Below, one piece after another: positions 7,295-14,948 of a stretch of DNA of 22,700 nucleotides. A program made the translations under genes and the position numbers. The stretch covers positions 1 to 22,700 of the forward strand of contig NZ_QSPK01000037.1 of NCBI RefSeq assembly GCF_003436425.1, read 5' to 3'. The DNA comes from Eubacterium sp. TM05-53. GTDB taxonomy: Bacteria > Bacillota_I > Bacilli_A > Erysipelotrichales > Erysipelotrichaceae. Under the pieces are notes generated by a model. The model saw nothing but the letters and a program-made list of their open reading frames with translations, was not told the DNA's origin and did not search any database. How positions within the stretch are numbered: position 1 is the first letter of the stretch; each line of letters starts with the position of its first letter.

Positions 7295-7498
7295 TCAACT
7301 CCCTTCTTCATCCCTGTTTGATTTACTGGAATAACAAATATCGTTAAAATACTCCACTGGCAGTTTTCCAGAAATCACAAGCTTATGCATACTCTTCAAT
7401 TCTTGATTTCCTTCACGAATTATTGTGTAAGCCTTGCTTTTAGAAACACCTAATATTTCAGCAATATCCGCAGCACCCAATAAAGCCTTGTCCGACAT
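7295..7498 (-). CDS. xis: Excisionase-like small HTH protein
   Basis: The start at ATG 7498-7496 is set by a strong AGGAGGTGA site; an upstream in-frame ATG at 7531 has no such site. The 67-residue product contains GAADIAEILGVSKSKAYTIIREGNQEL, a MerR/Xis-like winged helix-turn-helix of the kind found in DNA-binding excisionases. It directly precedes the integrase, whose first possible start overlaps its stop. It would direct the integrase toward excision. It is the first gene after the strong minus-strand promoter and faces the Xre repressor. Confidence 0.8.
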   Translation of the reverse strand: MSDKALLGAADIAEILGVSKSKAYTIIREGNQELKSMHKLVISGKLPVEYFNDICYSSKSNRDEEGS

Positions 7499-7587
7499 AT
7501 ACTCACCTCCTTGCCTGATATGTATCTTCACTGCTTTTTTAATTTGAGGAAAGTATCGTCACAAATATACGCATTTCTTATATTTAT

Positions 7588-7617
7588 AATATATTCTTAT
7601 ACTTCGTAATTTGTCAA
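7588..7617 (-). promoter_or_regulatory. Strong candidate promoter for xis-int-rhh-helicase
   Basis: On the minus strand TTGACA (7617-7612) is a perfect -35. TATATT (7593-7588) follows after 18 bases, with a second AT box next to it. The region between xis and the divergent Xre gene is rich in ATAAG and CTTAT elements, which could be repressor sites. Confidence 0.65.
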
Positions 7618-7696
7618 TAAGTATTTCATATATTTATAAGTTTTTCTGATATTTGTTTTTTGAAATGATACAATATATTCAACAGGAAGTGATTAT

Positions 7697-8362
7697 ATGG
7701 AAACAATGGGACAAAGAATCAAGAAAACTAGAAAAATGATGAAAATGACGCAGGTTGAATTCGCAAAATTATTAGACGTTCCTCAACCCTCTATTTCTGC
7801 TTATGAAAAAGATAAATATCTACCTTCCTTTGAAGTCATAGGAAAAATCATGAAAGAATGTAATGTATCTTTTGAATGGCTAAACGGATACAATTCTGTT
7901 CCAGACTCAACATTAACAGTCACGGATATAGGTAATATGATCAGCCAACTATTTGAAATAGACAGCCTTTCATTTCAGGTGGAAGCTGAAAAGAGTCATA
8001 GTTCTTCTAAAAACAAAAGTGAATGTATACATCCTAAAGTTACTTTTACATTGTTGAATAATGATGCTCTTGGCGACAATCTAATTTCCTATTTATATGA
8101 GATGCAATCCGTATGTTTCGATTGCTCAAACCACCTGATTTCAGAAGAAGAATCTTTAAACAAGAAATCACAAATATATGAGAAATATATGATTCCAATC
8201 TCATTCAAGAAATACAGAGAAACGTCAGAAAAAGAATTGATGGAAACACAGGTAAAAGCACTACAAAAAAAATTGAATGACGAAAAAGAATCAAACAACT
8301 CCGAAGAAAAATTCACAGTTATCACGGGTAATATCAATAATCTTAACGACAAAAACGAATGA
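7697..8362 (+). CDS. Xre-family repressor of the mobile element
   Basis: The 221-residue product has an N-terminal lambda-repressor-like helix-turn-helix (residues 5-62; QVEFAKLLDVPQPSISAYE is the turn and recognition helix). The C-terminal part has no family I recognise and ends in an Asn/Lys-rich, coiled-coil-prone tail. No Ser-Lys autoprotease or HExxH motif is visible, so it does not look self-cleaving. AGGAAG eight bases before the ATG is the ribosome binding site. It is divergent from xis-int, the usual position of an element repressor acting on both promoters. A bidirectional terminator follows at 8374-8404. Confidence 0.8.
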   Translation: METMGQRIKKTRKMMKMTQVEFAKLLDVPQPSISAYEKDKYLPSFEVIGKIMKECNVSFEWLNGYNSVPDSTLTVTDIGNMISQLFEIDSLSFQVEAEKSHSSSKNKSECIHPKVTFTLLNNDALGDNLISYLYEMQSVCFDCSNHLISEEESLNKKSQIYEKYMIPISFKKYRETSEKELMETQVKALQKKLNDEKESNNSEEKFTVITGNINNLNDKNE

Positions 8363-8373
8363 GGATTCAAAAA

Positions 8374-8404
8374 AAATACCATACATATCATGTGTATGGT
8401 ATTT
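8374..8404. terminator. Bidirectional terminator between convergent genes
   Basis: AAATACCATACA (8374-8385) pairs perfectly with TGTATGGTATTT (8393-8404) around a seven-base loop, with an A-run before and TTTT at the end. It separates the plus-strand Xre gene from the minus-strand secreted-protein gene. Confidence 0.8.
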
Positions 8405-8421
8405 TACATTGCTAACCTAAA

Positions 8422-8742
8422 TTATTGATTGTCAGACTCTACCTGTCGGCTTTTTAAGATTTCCTTTGCTTCTTTGACAGTGATTGCACTCGAATCCGTT
8501 TCACTATTCAAGTAGATCTCTTCATCCCCATTTTGTAAGTAAGCTTCTCCGCCTAGAAAGCCATCCCCTAATGGAATTACTTTTTCATCATCATCACATC
8601 CAGGAAAATAACCTACATTCTCATTTGTTTCATTCACTTCTTCAACATTGACCGGTTCTTCACTCGATCTTGCGAAAGCAGGATAAGCCGAAACAGCAAC
8701 TAGACCAATAAACAAAGGAATTAATAATCGAATCTTTTTCAT
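8422..8742 (-). CDS. Small secreted acidic protein of unknown function
   Basis: The 106-residue product begins with a classic signal peptide: MKKIR, then a hydrophobic core LLIPLFIGLVAVSA, with probable cleavage after AFA (near residue 24). The mature part is about 80 residues and very acidic, with stretches such as EEPVNVEEVNETNE and PGCDDDEK, and one cysteine. There is no lipobox and no enzyme motif I recognise. GGAGGTGAA precedes the ATG. The gene diverges from the BlaI-like repressor and shares its intergenic region, including a palindrome at 8769-8778, so it is a natural candidate target of that repressor. Possible roles include an immunity or inhibitor protein or a sensed peptide; none is demonstrated. 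Confidence 0.65.
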   Translation of the reverse strand: MKKIRLLIPLFIGLVAVSAYPAFARSSEEPVNVEEVNETNENVGYFPGCDDDEKVIPLGDGFLGGEAYLQNGDEEIYLNSETDSSAITVKEAKEILKSRQVESDNQ

Positions 8743-8768
8743 TGTTTCACCTCCATCTTTAAATATTA

Positions 8769-8778
8769 ACTACGTAGT
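8769..8778. promoter_or_regulatory. Candidate BlaI-type operator
   Basis: ACTACGTAGT is a perfect 10-bp palindrome whose ACTAC/GTAGT half-sites resemble those of BlaI/MecI operators. It lies in the 158-base divergent region between the secreted-protein gene and the BlaI-like gene, 27 bases before the former's start codon. The core spacing differs from the classical site, so this is tentative. Confidence 0.45.
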
Positions 8779-8900
8779 AATAAGTTGTACTGCATTAGAA
8801 AACATTTTCCTATTAAAAATATAACACGGTATTATTTTTTTACAAGAGTTTTATTTATTTTTTTCATATGTTAAAATATAAATGAAAGAAGGAATAACTT

Positions 8901-9260
8901 ATGGAACAACTAACAAAAAAAGAAAGAACTATAATGGATATTTTATGGAATGCCGATTCCGCATTATCAGCTAGTGAAATCAAAGATACGTCACCCGACT
9001 TAAATATCAATACCGTTCAGCAAGTTTTGCGTAACTTATTAAAATGTAAATTTATAGAAGTAGATGATGTTGTTTTCAACAAAAAGTCTCTAACCCGAAC
9101 ATATAAGCCTTTAGTTTCTCAAACTCAATATATATCTGCTTTTATTAGCGATTCGAATCGTTTTAAACTACTATGCGGATTAGTTGATGAAGAAGATGAT
9201 TTAGATTCTTTAAATGAACTTCAAAAGCTAATCGACAAACGAAAAAAAGAAATTAGGTGA
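8901..9260 (+). CDS. BlaI/MecI-family transcriptional repressor
   Basis: The 119-residue protein opens with LTKKERTIMDILWNADSALSASEI, the family signature of the winged-helix penicillinase-repressor proteins. The recognition helix is near NINTVQQVLRNLLKCKFI, and the C-terminal helices (about 85-119) serve dimerisation. Family members are dimeric repressors inactivated by proteolysis when a partner M56 sensor is triggered. AAGAAGG precedes the ATG. Its stop codon overlaps the first possible start of the M56 gene. No beta-lactamase or PBP2a gene is nearby, so the signal need not be a beta-lactam. Confidence 0.85.
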   Translation: MEQLTKKERTIMDILWNADSALSASEIKDTSPDLNINTVQQVLRNLLKCKFIEVDDVVFNKKSLTRTYKPLVSQTQYISAFISDSNRFKLLCGLVDEEDDLDSLNELQKLIDKRKKEIR

Positions 9261-9265
9261 ATTAT

Positions 9266-10468
9266 ATGACATTTATTTTGTCAACATTACTATCCACATT
9301 AATTTTGACAAGTTGTATGATATTTATTTTTGATTTTTGTATTCATAAACAATGGAACATGAATCAAGTATTCTTCAGATTATTTTTGTTGATCATATTC
9401 ATAAAACTATGTTTTCCATTTGAAACCAAGTTATCAATTCTTATCCCTTTAGATAAGATTATGAATCCACTAATCGATATTCTTCAATATAAACTATTCA
9501 ATCAGATTTACATGTACCATTTTCTACTTTCTGTTGCTATAATTGGAAGCATCTACCAATTTACAAAACTAATGAAACAAATCAGAGAATGCAATTACAT
9601 CATTCGCGAGATAAGAAAAAATGGTAATCGTATAGTAAATCCTGATTATGAAATTTATCAAACATCCTACATCAATACACCGATTGTTATAGGATTACAA
9701 GGAATCATTTTAATACCTGAAAATCTGAACAACAAAGAAATTGATTATGCACTTAAACATGAAATAACACATATTTTACATAAAGATAATTTCATCAAGT
9801 TCATTGTAAATGTATTTAAAATCCTATTTTGGTGGTTTATTCCAATATATATTTTTAACAAGCAGTTGGATCTTTATCTTGAACTTCACGCTGACAACAA
9901 AACTATTGAAAATCTTGAAGAACACCAAAAACTAGATTATCTAAATTTTCTGATTAAAACACAAAAACAAGCAATCAAATCTTCTACAACTGTTTTAAGT
10001 TCAAACTTATCATTCAATAGAAAATCAAATCTAAATTACCGCATAAACGCTATTCTTAATAAAAAGACTAGTCCGACTATTTTCGTATTTCCTATGCTAA
10101 TTATAATGATTTTTCTTAACTTTTTGATTTTGACACCTTACTACACAGAATCAAATCTAACAAAAGGCACATATGAAATATCAAAATCTAATGCATACAT
10201 ATTGGTAAACGGAGGAGAAAAACAATTAGTCGTAAATACGGATGGAGAAAGTTTTATATCTCCAATAAAAAATTATTCACTTTTAAAAAAAGAAACTGAC
10301 TTAAGAGAAAAGAATTCTCTATATATACCTGATCATGCTTTAGACAATGCCAAAGGCATGACTCGTTGGAAATACAAAGATGTAGATGGACATTTAAGCA
10401 AGAGAAAATTCAATGCTTATAAAAACAGCTGGGAGTCAGATTGGATTTCATACAGTAAACAAAATTAA
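9266..10468 (+). CDS. BlaR1-like M56 membrane metallopeptidase sensor
   Basis: I chose ATG at 9266 because AGGTGA lies five bases upstream; an in-frame GTG at 9257 overlaps the blaI-like stop. The 400-residue protein has N-terminal membrane segments (about 1-22, 34-50, 84-100). A cytosolic zinc-peptidase part follows, with HEITH at 165-169 and the downstream ligand glutamate in ELHAD at about 206, then a membrane segment near 185 and another near 275. The final 110 or so residues are extracytoplasmic and short. There is no SxxK penicillin-binding sensor domain as in BlaR1/MecR1, so the ligand is different or unknown. It would cleave the BlaI-like partner directly or indirectly. It is the last gene before the element's right end. 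Confidence 0.85.
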   Translation: MTFILSTLLSTLILTSCMIFIFDFCIHKQWNMNQVFFRLFLLIIFIKLCFPFETKLSILIPLDKIMNPLIDILQYKLFNQIYMYHFLLSVAIIGSIYQFTKLMKQIRECNYIIREIRKNGNRIVNPDYEIYQTSYINTPIVIGLQGIILIPENLNNKEIDYALKHEITHILHKDNFIKFIVNVFKILFWWFIPIYIFNKQLDLYLELHADNKTIENLEEHQKLDYLNFLIKTQKQAIKSSTTVLSSNLSFNRKSNLNYRINAILNKKTSPTIFVFPMLIIMIFLNFLILTPYYTESNLTKGTYEISKSNAYILVNGGEKQLVVNTDGESFISPIKNYSLLKKETDLREKNSLYIPDHALDNAKGMTRWKYKDVDGHLSKRKFNAYKNSWESDWISYSKQN

Positions 10469-10477
10469 CAATAAATA

Positions 10478-10528
10478 AAAGCAGATCAACTGTGCCTAAT
10501 AGTACATGTGAATCTGCTTTATTATTTT
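10478..10528 (+). terminator. Terminator after the BlaI/M56 pair
   Basis: AAAGCAGAT near 10478 pairs with ATCTGCTTT at 10512-10520, with further pairing of CTGT and ACATG inside. ATTATTTT follows directly. It lies 10 bases after the M56 stop codon. Confidence 0.7.
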
Positions 10529-10563
10529 GCTCTAATTTTTGTGTTTTTTTCTTATACAGTCAT

Positions 10564-10590
10564 ATGAATTATCGGTTCCCGATAATTCAT
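10564..10590. repeat. Perfect 12-bp-arm palindrome near the element end
   Basis: ATGAATTATCGG, then TTC, then CCGATAATTCAT form a perfect hairpin-capable inverted repeat. No T-run follows on either strand, so it is not a standard terminator. It lies 11 bases from the paired TGTACTCA repeats and may be part of the recombinase-binding region at the element's right end. Confidence 0.6.
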
Positions 10591-10601
10591 TCAATAATTT
10601 A

Positions 10602-10620
10602 TGTACTCATTTTGTACTCA
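10602..10620. repeat. Direct repeats TGTACTCA x2, possible integrase sites
   Basis: TGTACTCA occurs at 10602-10609 and again at 10613-10620, 11 bases apart, about one helical turn. Short direct repeats with this spacing are typical of integrase arm-binding sites inside an att region. The second copy extends to GTACTCACA, also found at 50-58. Confidence 0.45.
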
Positions 10621-10638
10621 CAGCCAAAACCAGCATGT

Positions 10639-10666
10639 AAAAAAGCCCTTATATAAAGGACTTTTG
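10639..10666 (-). terminator. guaA terminator
   Basis: On the minus strand AAGTCCTT, a TATAT loop and AAGGGCTT form an eight-pair stem with one G-U pair, followed by TTTTTTAC. It begins about 12 bases after the guaA stop codon and marks the end of the chromosomal operon. Confidence 0.75.
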
Positions 10667-10678
10667 GTGTTTATTGAA

Positions 10679-12226
10679 TTATTCAAACTCGATTGTTCCA
10701 GGAGGCTTACTAGTAAGGTCATACATTACACGATTGACTCCACGAACCTCATTGATAATACGAGACATAACTTTATTTAATACTTCATATGGAATCTGAG
10801 CAGATTCAGCAGTCATAAAGTCAATTGTATTAACGGCACGTAAAGCGATGGCATAATCATATGTTCTTTCATCACCCATAACACCTACTGAACGCATGTT
10901 TGTCAATGCTGCAAAGTATTGACCGATTGAACGATCCAATCCAGCATTTGCGATTTCTTCACGATAAATGGCATCTGCATCTTGGACGATTTTTACTTTT
11001 TCTTCTGTAACTTCACCAATGATACGAATTCCTAAACCAGGTCCTGGGAATGGTTGTCTGAATACTAAGTATTCTGGAATACCTAATTCTAAACCGGCTT
11101 TACGAACTTCATCCTTGAACAAGTCACGTAATGGTTCAATGATTTCTTTGAAATCTACATGATCAGGAAGTCCACCGACGTTGTGGTGAGATTTAATTAC
11201 GGCAGATTCTCCACCTAAACCACTCTCAACAACATCTGGATAAATCGTTCCTTGAACTAAGAAATCAACTTTTCCAATTTTCTTAGCCTCTTCTTCAAAT
11301 ACACGAATGAATTCTTCACCAATGATCTTACGTTTTGCTTCTGGTTCTTCAACACCCTTTAGCTTTTCATAATATCTTTGTTGCGCATTTACACGAATGA
11401 AGTTTAATTCATATGGACCTTCTGGGCCAAATACAGCCTCTACTTCATCCCCTTCGTTTTTACGAAGTAAACCATGATCAACAAATACACATGTCAATTG
11501 GTTACCAATTGCTTTTGATAATAATACAGCTGCGACAGAAGAGTCTACACCACCACTAAGGGCACATAAAACTTTTCCATCTCCAACCTTTTCACGAATC
11601 GCTTTAATTTGTTCTTCAACAAAGTTATCCATTCTCCAGTCACCACAGCATCCACAAACACCACGAACGAAGTTATATAACATTTTTGAACCTTCTTGTG
11701 TATGCAATACTTCTGGATGGAACTGAATAGCATATAATCCTTTTTCTGCATTTTCACTTGATGCGCAAGGACAGTTATCTGTATGAGACGTAATTTCAAA
11801 TCCAGGTGCTACCTGTGAAATATAGTCAAAGTGTGACATCCAGCAAATTGTTTTTTCAGATACACCCTCAAAGATTTTAGAAGAAGTCTTATCAACAAGA
11901 ACCTCTGTCTTACCATATTCACGGTGATCCGCTTTTTCTACTTTTCCACCCAATACATGCATCATCAATTGTGCGCCATAGCAAAGACCAAGAACTGGAA
12001 TACCCAATTCAAATAATTCCTTTGAATATGTAGGTGAATCTGCCTCATAACAACTATTTGGTCCTCCAGTTAAGATAATTCCTTTTGGATTCATAGCTTT
12101 GATTTTTTCTAAATCTGTTTTATATGAATAAATTTCACAATATACATTGCACTCACGAACACGACGTGCAACCAACTGATTATATTGTCCTCCAAAATCA
12201 AGAACAATGACTAATTCTTTTTTCAT
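10679..12226 (-). CDS. guaA: GMP synthase (glutamine-hydrolysing)
   Basis: The enzyme converts XMP, ATP and glutamine to GMP, the last step of guanine nucleotide synthesis. The 515-residue length is normal. The N-terminal class I glutamine amidotransferase carries nucleophile C82 in LGLCYGAQ, with H170 and E172 in FHPEV. The ATP pyrophosphatase domain has the PP-loop SGGVDSS at 224-230. The C-terminal dimerisation domain ends in the conserved [15 protein letters not shown] lies five bases before the ATG. It is the last gene of the minus-strand chromosomal run, 47 bases after the dehydrogenase-phosphatase gene. It is intact even though a mobile element abuts its terminator. Confidence 0.97.
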   Translation of the reverse strand: MKKELVIVLDFGGQYNQLVARRVRECNVYCEIYSYKTDLEKIKAMNPKGIILTGGPNSCYEADSPTYSKELFELGIPVLGLCYGAQLMMHVLGGKVEKADHREYGKTEVLVDKTSSKIFEGVSEKTICWMSHFDYISQVAPGFEITSHTDNCPCASSENAEKGLYAIQFHPEVLHTQEGSKMLYNFVRGVCGCCGDWRMDNFVEEQIKAIREKVGDGKVLCALSGGVDSSVAAVLLSKAIGNQLTCVFVDHGLLRKNEGDEVEAVFGPEGPYELNFIRVNAQQRYYEKLKGVEEPEAKRKIIGEEFIRVFEEEAKKIGKVDFLVQGTIYPDVVESGLGGESAVIKSHHNVGGLPDHVDFKEIIEPLRDLFKDEVRKAGLELGIPEYLVFRQPFPGPGLGIRIIGEVTEEKVKIVQDADAIYREEIANAGLDRSIGQYFAALTNMRSVGVMGDERTYDYAIALRAVNTIDFMTAESAQIPYEVLNKVMSRIINEVRGVNRVMYDLTSKPPGTIEFE

Positions 12227-12273
12227 TACGTCCTCCTATTAATTTCTCAACAATATTATAAAGTAGCAACCAA

Positions 12274-13773
12274 TTATTTACAACGCTTTAAATAATCAAT
12301 TACCCCATTTAAATCCGTACAAGACTCTTGAATATACTCCTTCATTTCGTCATCTGGTGCAATCTGATCTTGAATAAAAATGGAATGCATCTTCGCATTG
12401 GCTGCTGCCATAATTCCATGCTTACTATCCTCTAACACTAAACAATTTTCTGGTTCCATTCCTAATCTTTTTGCTGCTGCCAAGAAAACATCTGGAGCTG
12501 GCTTTGATTTATATCCCTCTTTAGAAGAAACAATCACATTTGGACTTAACACAAAACCTGCATGCGACAAGAACTTTTTAATAGCCTGCGGATGCGAACT
12601 TGAAGCCACCGCATAAGGAATCTTATTCTCTTCAATATACTCAATTAAATTCTGTAAACCAACCATATTGGCACTACCAGGCTCTTTAAAATATGTAAAG
12701 AAATAATCCGCACGCTCTTCCTGAATTTCTTCCATAACTCTTGTCACACCTGGATACATCATTTCAAACTCTGCAACCTTTCTTGAATCACAACCAATTA
12801 AAGGTTCCGGAAAAGAGTCTGGACAAGAAACGCCTAATTCTTTAGCCTTCTCTTTAAACTCATCCTTAAACATCTTTTCCGTATTAAACATCAAACCATC
12901 CATATCAAAGATAACCGCTTTAATTTGTGGCTTTCTAAAATACTCAATCAAACACTGCGTACCTAAATCACTCATACCACGATCCATTAAATCCACATAT
13001 TCTTTGATGACACGATTTACACCATACAAAGGAAAATTTGCCTCTTGTACTGCAATTTTTAAATCTTTCACAAAATGCTTCACATAAAAACCAGGCGCAT
13101 AATCATTCTCTAACATCTTCTTACCTTGGAATTCCAATTGTTTAGATCCAGCAGCACCATTACGCAAGAAGCGATACACGAAAGATTCATCCACATCTTT
13201 ACAATTCAAATACGACATGGCCTCACAAATACCCTGTAACGTATTCGCAATCATGATTTGGTTAGCCATCTTGACATGTTGTCCACAACTTGCCTTGCCA
13301 CAATACTCAATTTGTGTTCCAAACGCTTCAAAGATTTCTTTATTTGTTTCAAAATCCTCTTTATCTGCACCAACCAATACAGTTAGAGTACCATTTTTAG
13401 CTCCCGTATCTCCACCAGTCACTGGCGCATCCAATACATGAACCCCCAATTCTTTCCCTTTTATATACAATTCTTTGGCAAGTTTTGGACTTGAAGTCGT
13501 AAAATCAATACAAGTTTTACCCGCATCAATACAACTAAAAATCACATCATATACTTCTTTAACATCACTAGGAAAACCGACCATTGTACAAATGACATCT
13601 ACATTGGATGTCAAAGACACAATCGATTCTTCTAAAATGGCACCTGCATTTTTAGCTTGTTCTACCCTTTCTGGATGTCTTGCGTACACATGCACTTCAT
13701 AACCCTTATTCAATAAATGAATAACCATTGGCTGACCCATAATGCCAGCACCAATCCAACCTATTTTTCTCAT
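12274..13773 (-). CDS. Fusion: beta-hydroxyacid dehydrogenase (HIBADH family) + HAD phosphatase
   Basis: Two complete enzymes lie in one 499-residue frame. Residues 1-280 form a 3-hydroxyisobutyrate-dehydrogenase-type oxidoreductase. It has the Rossmann motif GWIGAGIMGQPM (5-16), the substrate loop DAPVTGGDTGAKNGTL (115-130), and the catalytic lysine K168 in GQHVKMANQ. Residues 284-499 form a subfamily IA HAD hydrolase of the beta-phosphoglucomutase type. Its motif I is FDMDGLMFNTE (D290, D292), motif II is ASSSHP, the motif III lysine is in YKSKPAPD, and motif IV is LEDSKHGI. The linker is only about five residues. Substrates are not evident. The start is one base after the stop of the hydrolase gene, with AAAGGAAG upstream, so the two are coupled. 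Confidence 0.88.
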   Translation of the reverse strand: MRKIGWIGAGIMGQPMVIHLLNKGYEVHVYARHPERVEQAKNAGAILEESIVSLTSNVDVICTMVGFPSDVKEVYDVIFSCIDAGKTCIDFTTSSPKLAKELYIKGKELGVHVLDAPVTGGDTGAKNGTLTVLVGADKEDFETNKEIFEAFGTQIEYCGKASCGQHVKMANQIMIANTLQGICEAMSYLNCKDVDESFVYRFLRNGAAGSKQLEFQGKKMLENDYAPGFYVKHFVKDLKIAVQEANFPLYGVNRVIKEYVDLMDRGMSDLGTQCLIEYFRKPQIKAVIFDMDGLMFNTEKMFKDEFKEKAKELGVSCPDSFPEPLIGCDSRKVAEFEMMYPGVTRVMEEIQEERADYFFTYFKEPGSANMVGLQNLIEYIEENKIPYAVASSSHPQAIKKFLSHAGFVLSPNVIVSSKEGYKSKPAPDVFLAAAKRLGMEPENCLVLEDSKHGIMAAANAKMHSIFIQDQIAPDDEMKEYIQESCTDLNGVIDYLKRCK

Positions 13774-13774
13774 T

Positions 13775-14896
13775 TTACTTTCTTCCTTTCACTAATATTG
13801 GAGCGGATTGCACCGCAATAAATTTCACAACTTCAAACATAAACTTAATTTCTTCTGCATTCAATTGACGAATCTCCTTAATTCCAGACAATGCCTGTTT
13901 AAATGAAAATTCAGTTAAATCCGCAATCGTATAAATTTCCATACGATCAAATAATTCTCCAATCAAATGACAATAACGCTCTTTTTCTTCCAGTGGACGA
14001 TCCATCAATAACTTATTTACATATTCCAATAAATCATCACTCTCTTTTGTGAGTGCATCACAATAATTAAAGTCTTTTATATCCACACTCCACATAAGCG
14101 TATCATGTTGCGCTAAGCCAGAACCTTGGGCATCCATGATTTTTGTTTGTTCTCTATGATGTAAAACACGACCCACAATACTATCCTTAGGAATATAGTT
14201 TGTGATCTTAGAAATATCCTCATCACCTTGCCAGAAACTTTCCACAAAGCCAGGCCCATCAAAACTTTTTACACCTTCAATATATCCCTGTAGTTCTGGA
14301 TTTTTTATATAGGAATACACGGCTAAATTTCCACCCTTTGAATGCCCCGTTAAATACATCTTTGGATACACCTTTTTCTTTTTTAATCCAAACAAATAAC
14401 TCGTTTCAGGAATATTCTCAATGGTTTCTTTGACATAATCCTTCGCCAAGATTTGACAAGGAAGATCCTGCTTATAAGTCATCATCAAGTTCTCTTTCCA
14501 ACCCGTAATACTTCCGTCTGTACCACTAAAAGAAAGCACTAGAGAACCATCTGGCAACACAAGTGTTACCACACTAAATTGAATCACATCTTCATCGCTA
14601 TAAACTTTTTTATAGTTCTTCAACTTTATATTTCCATAACGAATCGTATCCTGTAATGCATCAATTAAATGTGGAAGATTCATTGAAAATGTATACTTAC
14701 TCTTTAATTCCTCTTCACTATATAAAGAAAGATATTTACAACAAGCTTCTTCCAAAGAAACCTCTTCCTTTTCCACAATGCCATCCCAATCCACATAAGA
14801 CAGGTCGGCACACACTAACATATCCACCTCATTAAAGGGACGAATAGAAAAGTCGATATCTCTTCTTAAATGTACATAATTTAATAAGTTTTCCAT
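13775..14896 (-). CDS. DUF2974 / Mbeg1-like alpha/beta hydrolase
   Basis: I chose ATG at 14896-14894 (MENLLNYVHLRRDIDF) because GTGAGGTT lies just upstream and this is the usual family start; the frame extends 16 codons further without a site. The 373-residue protein shows the lipase-like nucleophile elbow YLTGHSKGGNLA, with Ser186, and an oxyanion-type FSGTDGSITGWKEN at about 123-136. SFDGPGF follows in the region expected for the acid residue. No signal peptide or membrane segment is seen, so it is probably cytosolic. Family members are lipase- or esterase-like; the substrate is unknown. It sits between the acetyltransferase-LbH fusion and the dehydrogenase-HAD fusion. Confidence 0.8.
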   Translation of the reverse strand: MENLLNYVHLRRDIDFSIRPFNEVDMLVCADLSYVDWDGIVEKEEVSLEEACCKYLSLYSEEELKSKYTFSMNLPHLIDALQDTIRYGNIKLKNYKKVYSDEDVIQFSVVTLVLPDGSLVLSFSGTDGSITGWKENLMMTYKQDLPCQILAKDYVKETIENIPETSYLFGLKKKKVYPKMYLTGHSKGGNLAVYSYIKNPELQGYIEGVKSFDGPGFVESFWQGDEDISKITNYIPKDSIVGRVLHHREQTKIMDAQGSGLAQHDTLMWSVDIKDFNYCDALTKESDDLLEYVNKLLMDRPLEEKERYCHLIGELFDRMEIYTIADLTEFSFKQALSGIKEIRQLNAEEIKFMFEVVKFIAVQSAPILVKGRK

Positions 14897-14948
14897 AGTC
14901 AACCTCACTACAAAGATTTTACAATATACAAAAGGATTAGCCAAATGA

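Larger units (their letters stand above)
2434..10620. mobile_element. Integrative mobilizable element (approximate limits)
   Basis: The block holds relaxase, MobC, an oriT-like repeat, SF3 helicase, ribbon-helix-helix protein, tyrosine integrase, excisionase, Xre repressor and a BlaI/M56 cargo module. No type IV secretion genes are present, so the element would need a helper conjugation system. The right boundary is placed next to paired TGTACTCA repeats beyond the guaA terminator; the 3' end of guaA is a known island insertion site. The left boundary is a guess. GTACTCACA at 50-58 also occurs at 10614-10622, so the island may begin near position 50 and include the RiPP-like locus. Confidence 0.7.

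Noticed and set aside
8901..10468. Beta-lactam resistance regulator (blaI-blaR1 or mecI-mecR1)
   Set aside because: The M56 protein has no penicillin-binding sensor domain, and no beta-lactamase or PBP gene lies nearby. Only the family relationship is supported.
10639..10700. attachment site within the guaA coding end
   Set aside because: No second copy of the guaA 3' sequence was found elsewhere in the window, and the guaA terminator appears intact. A junction outside the gene is more likely.
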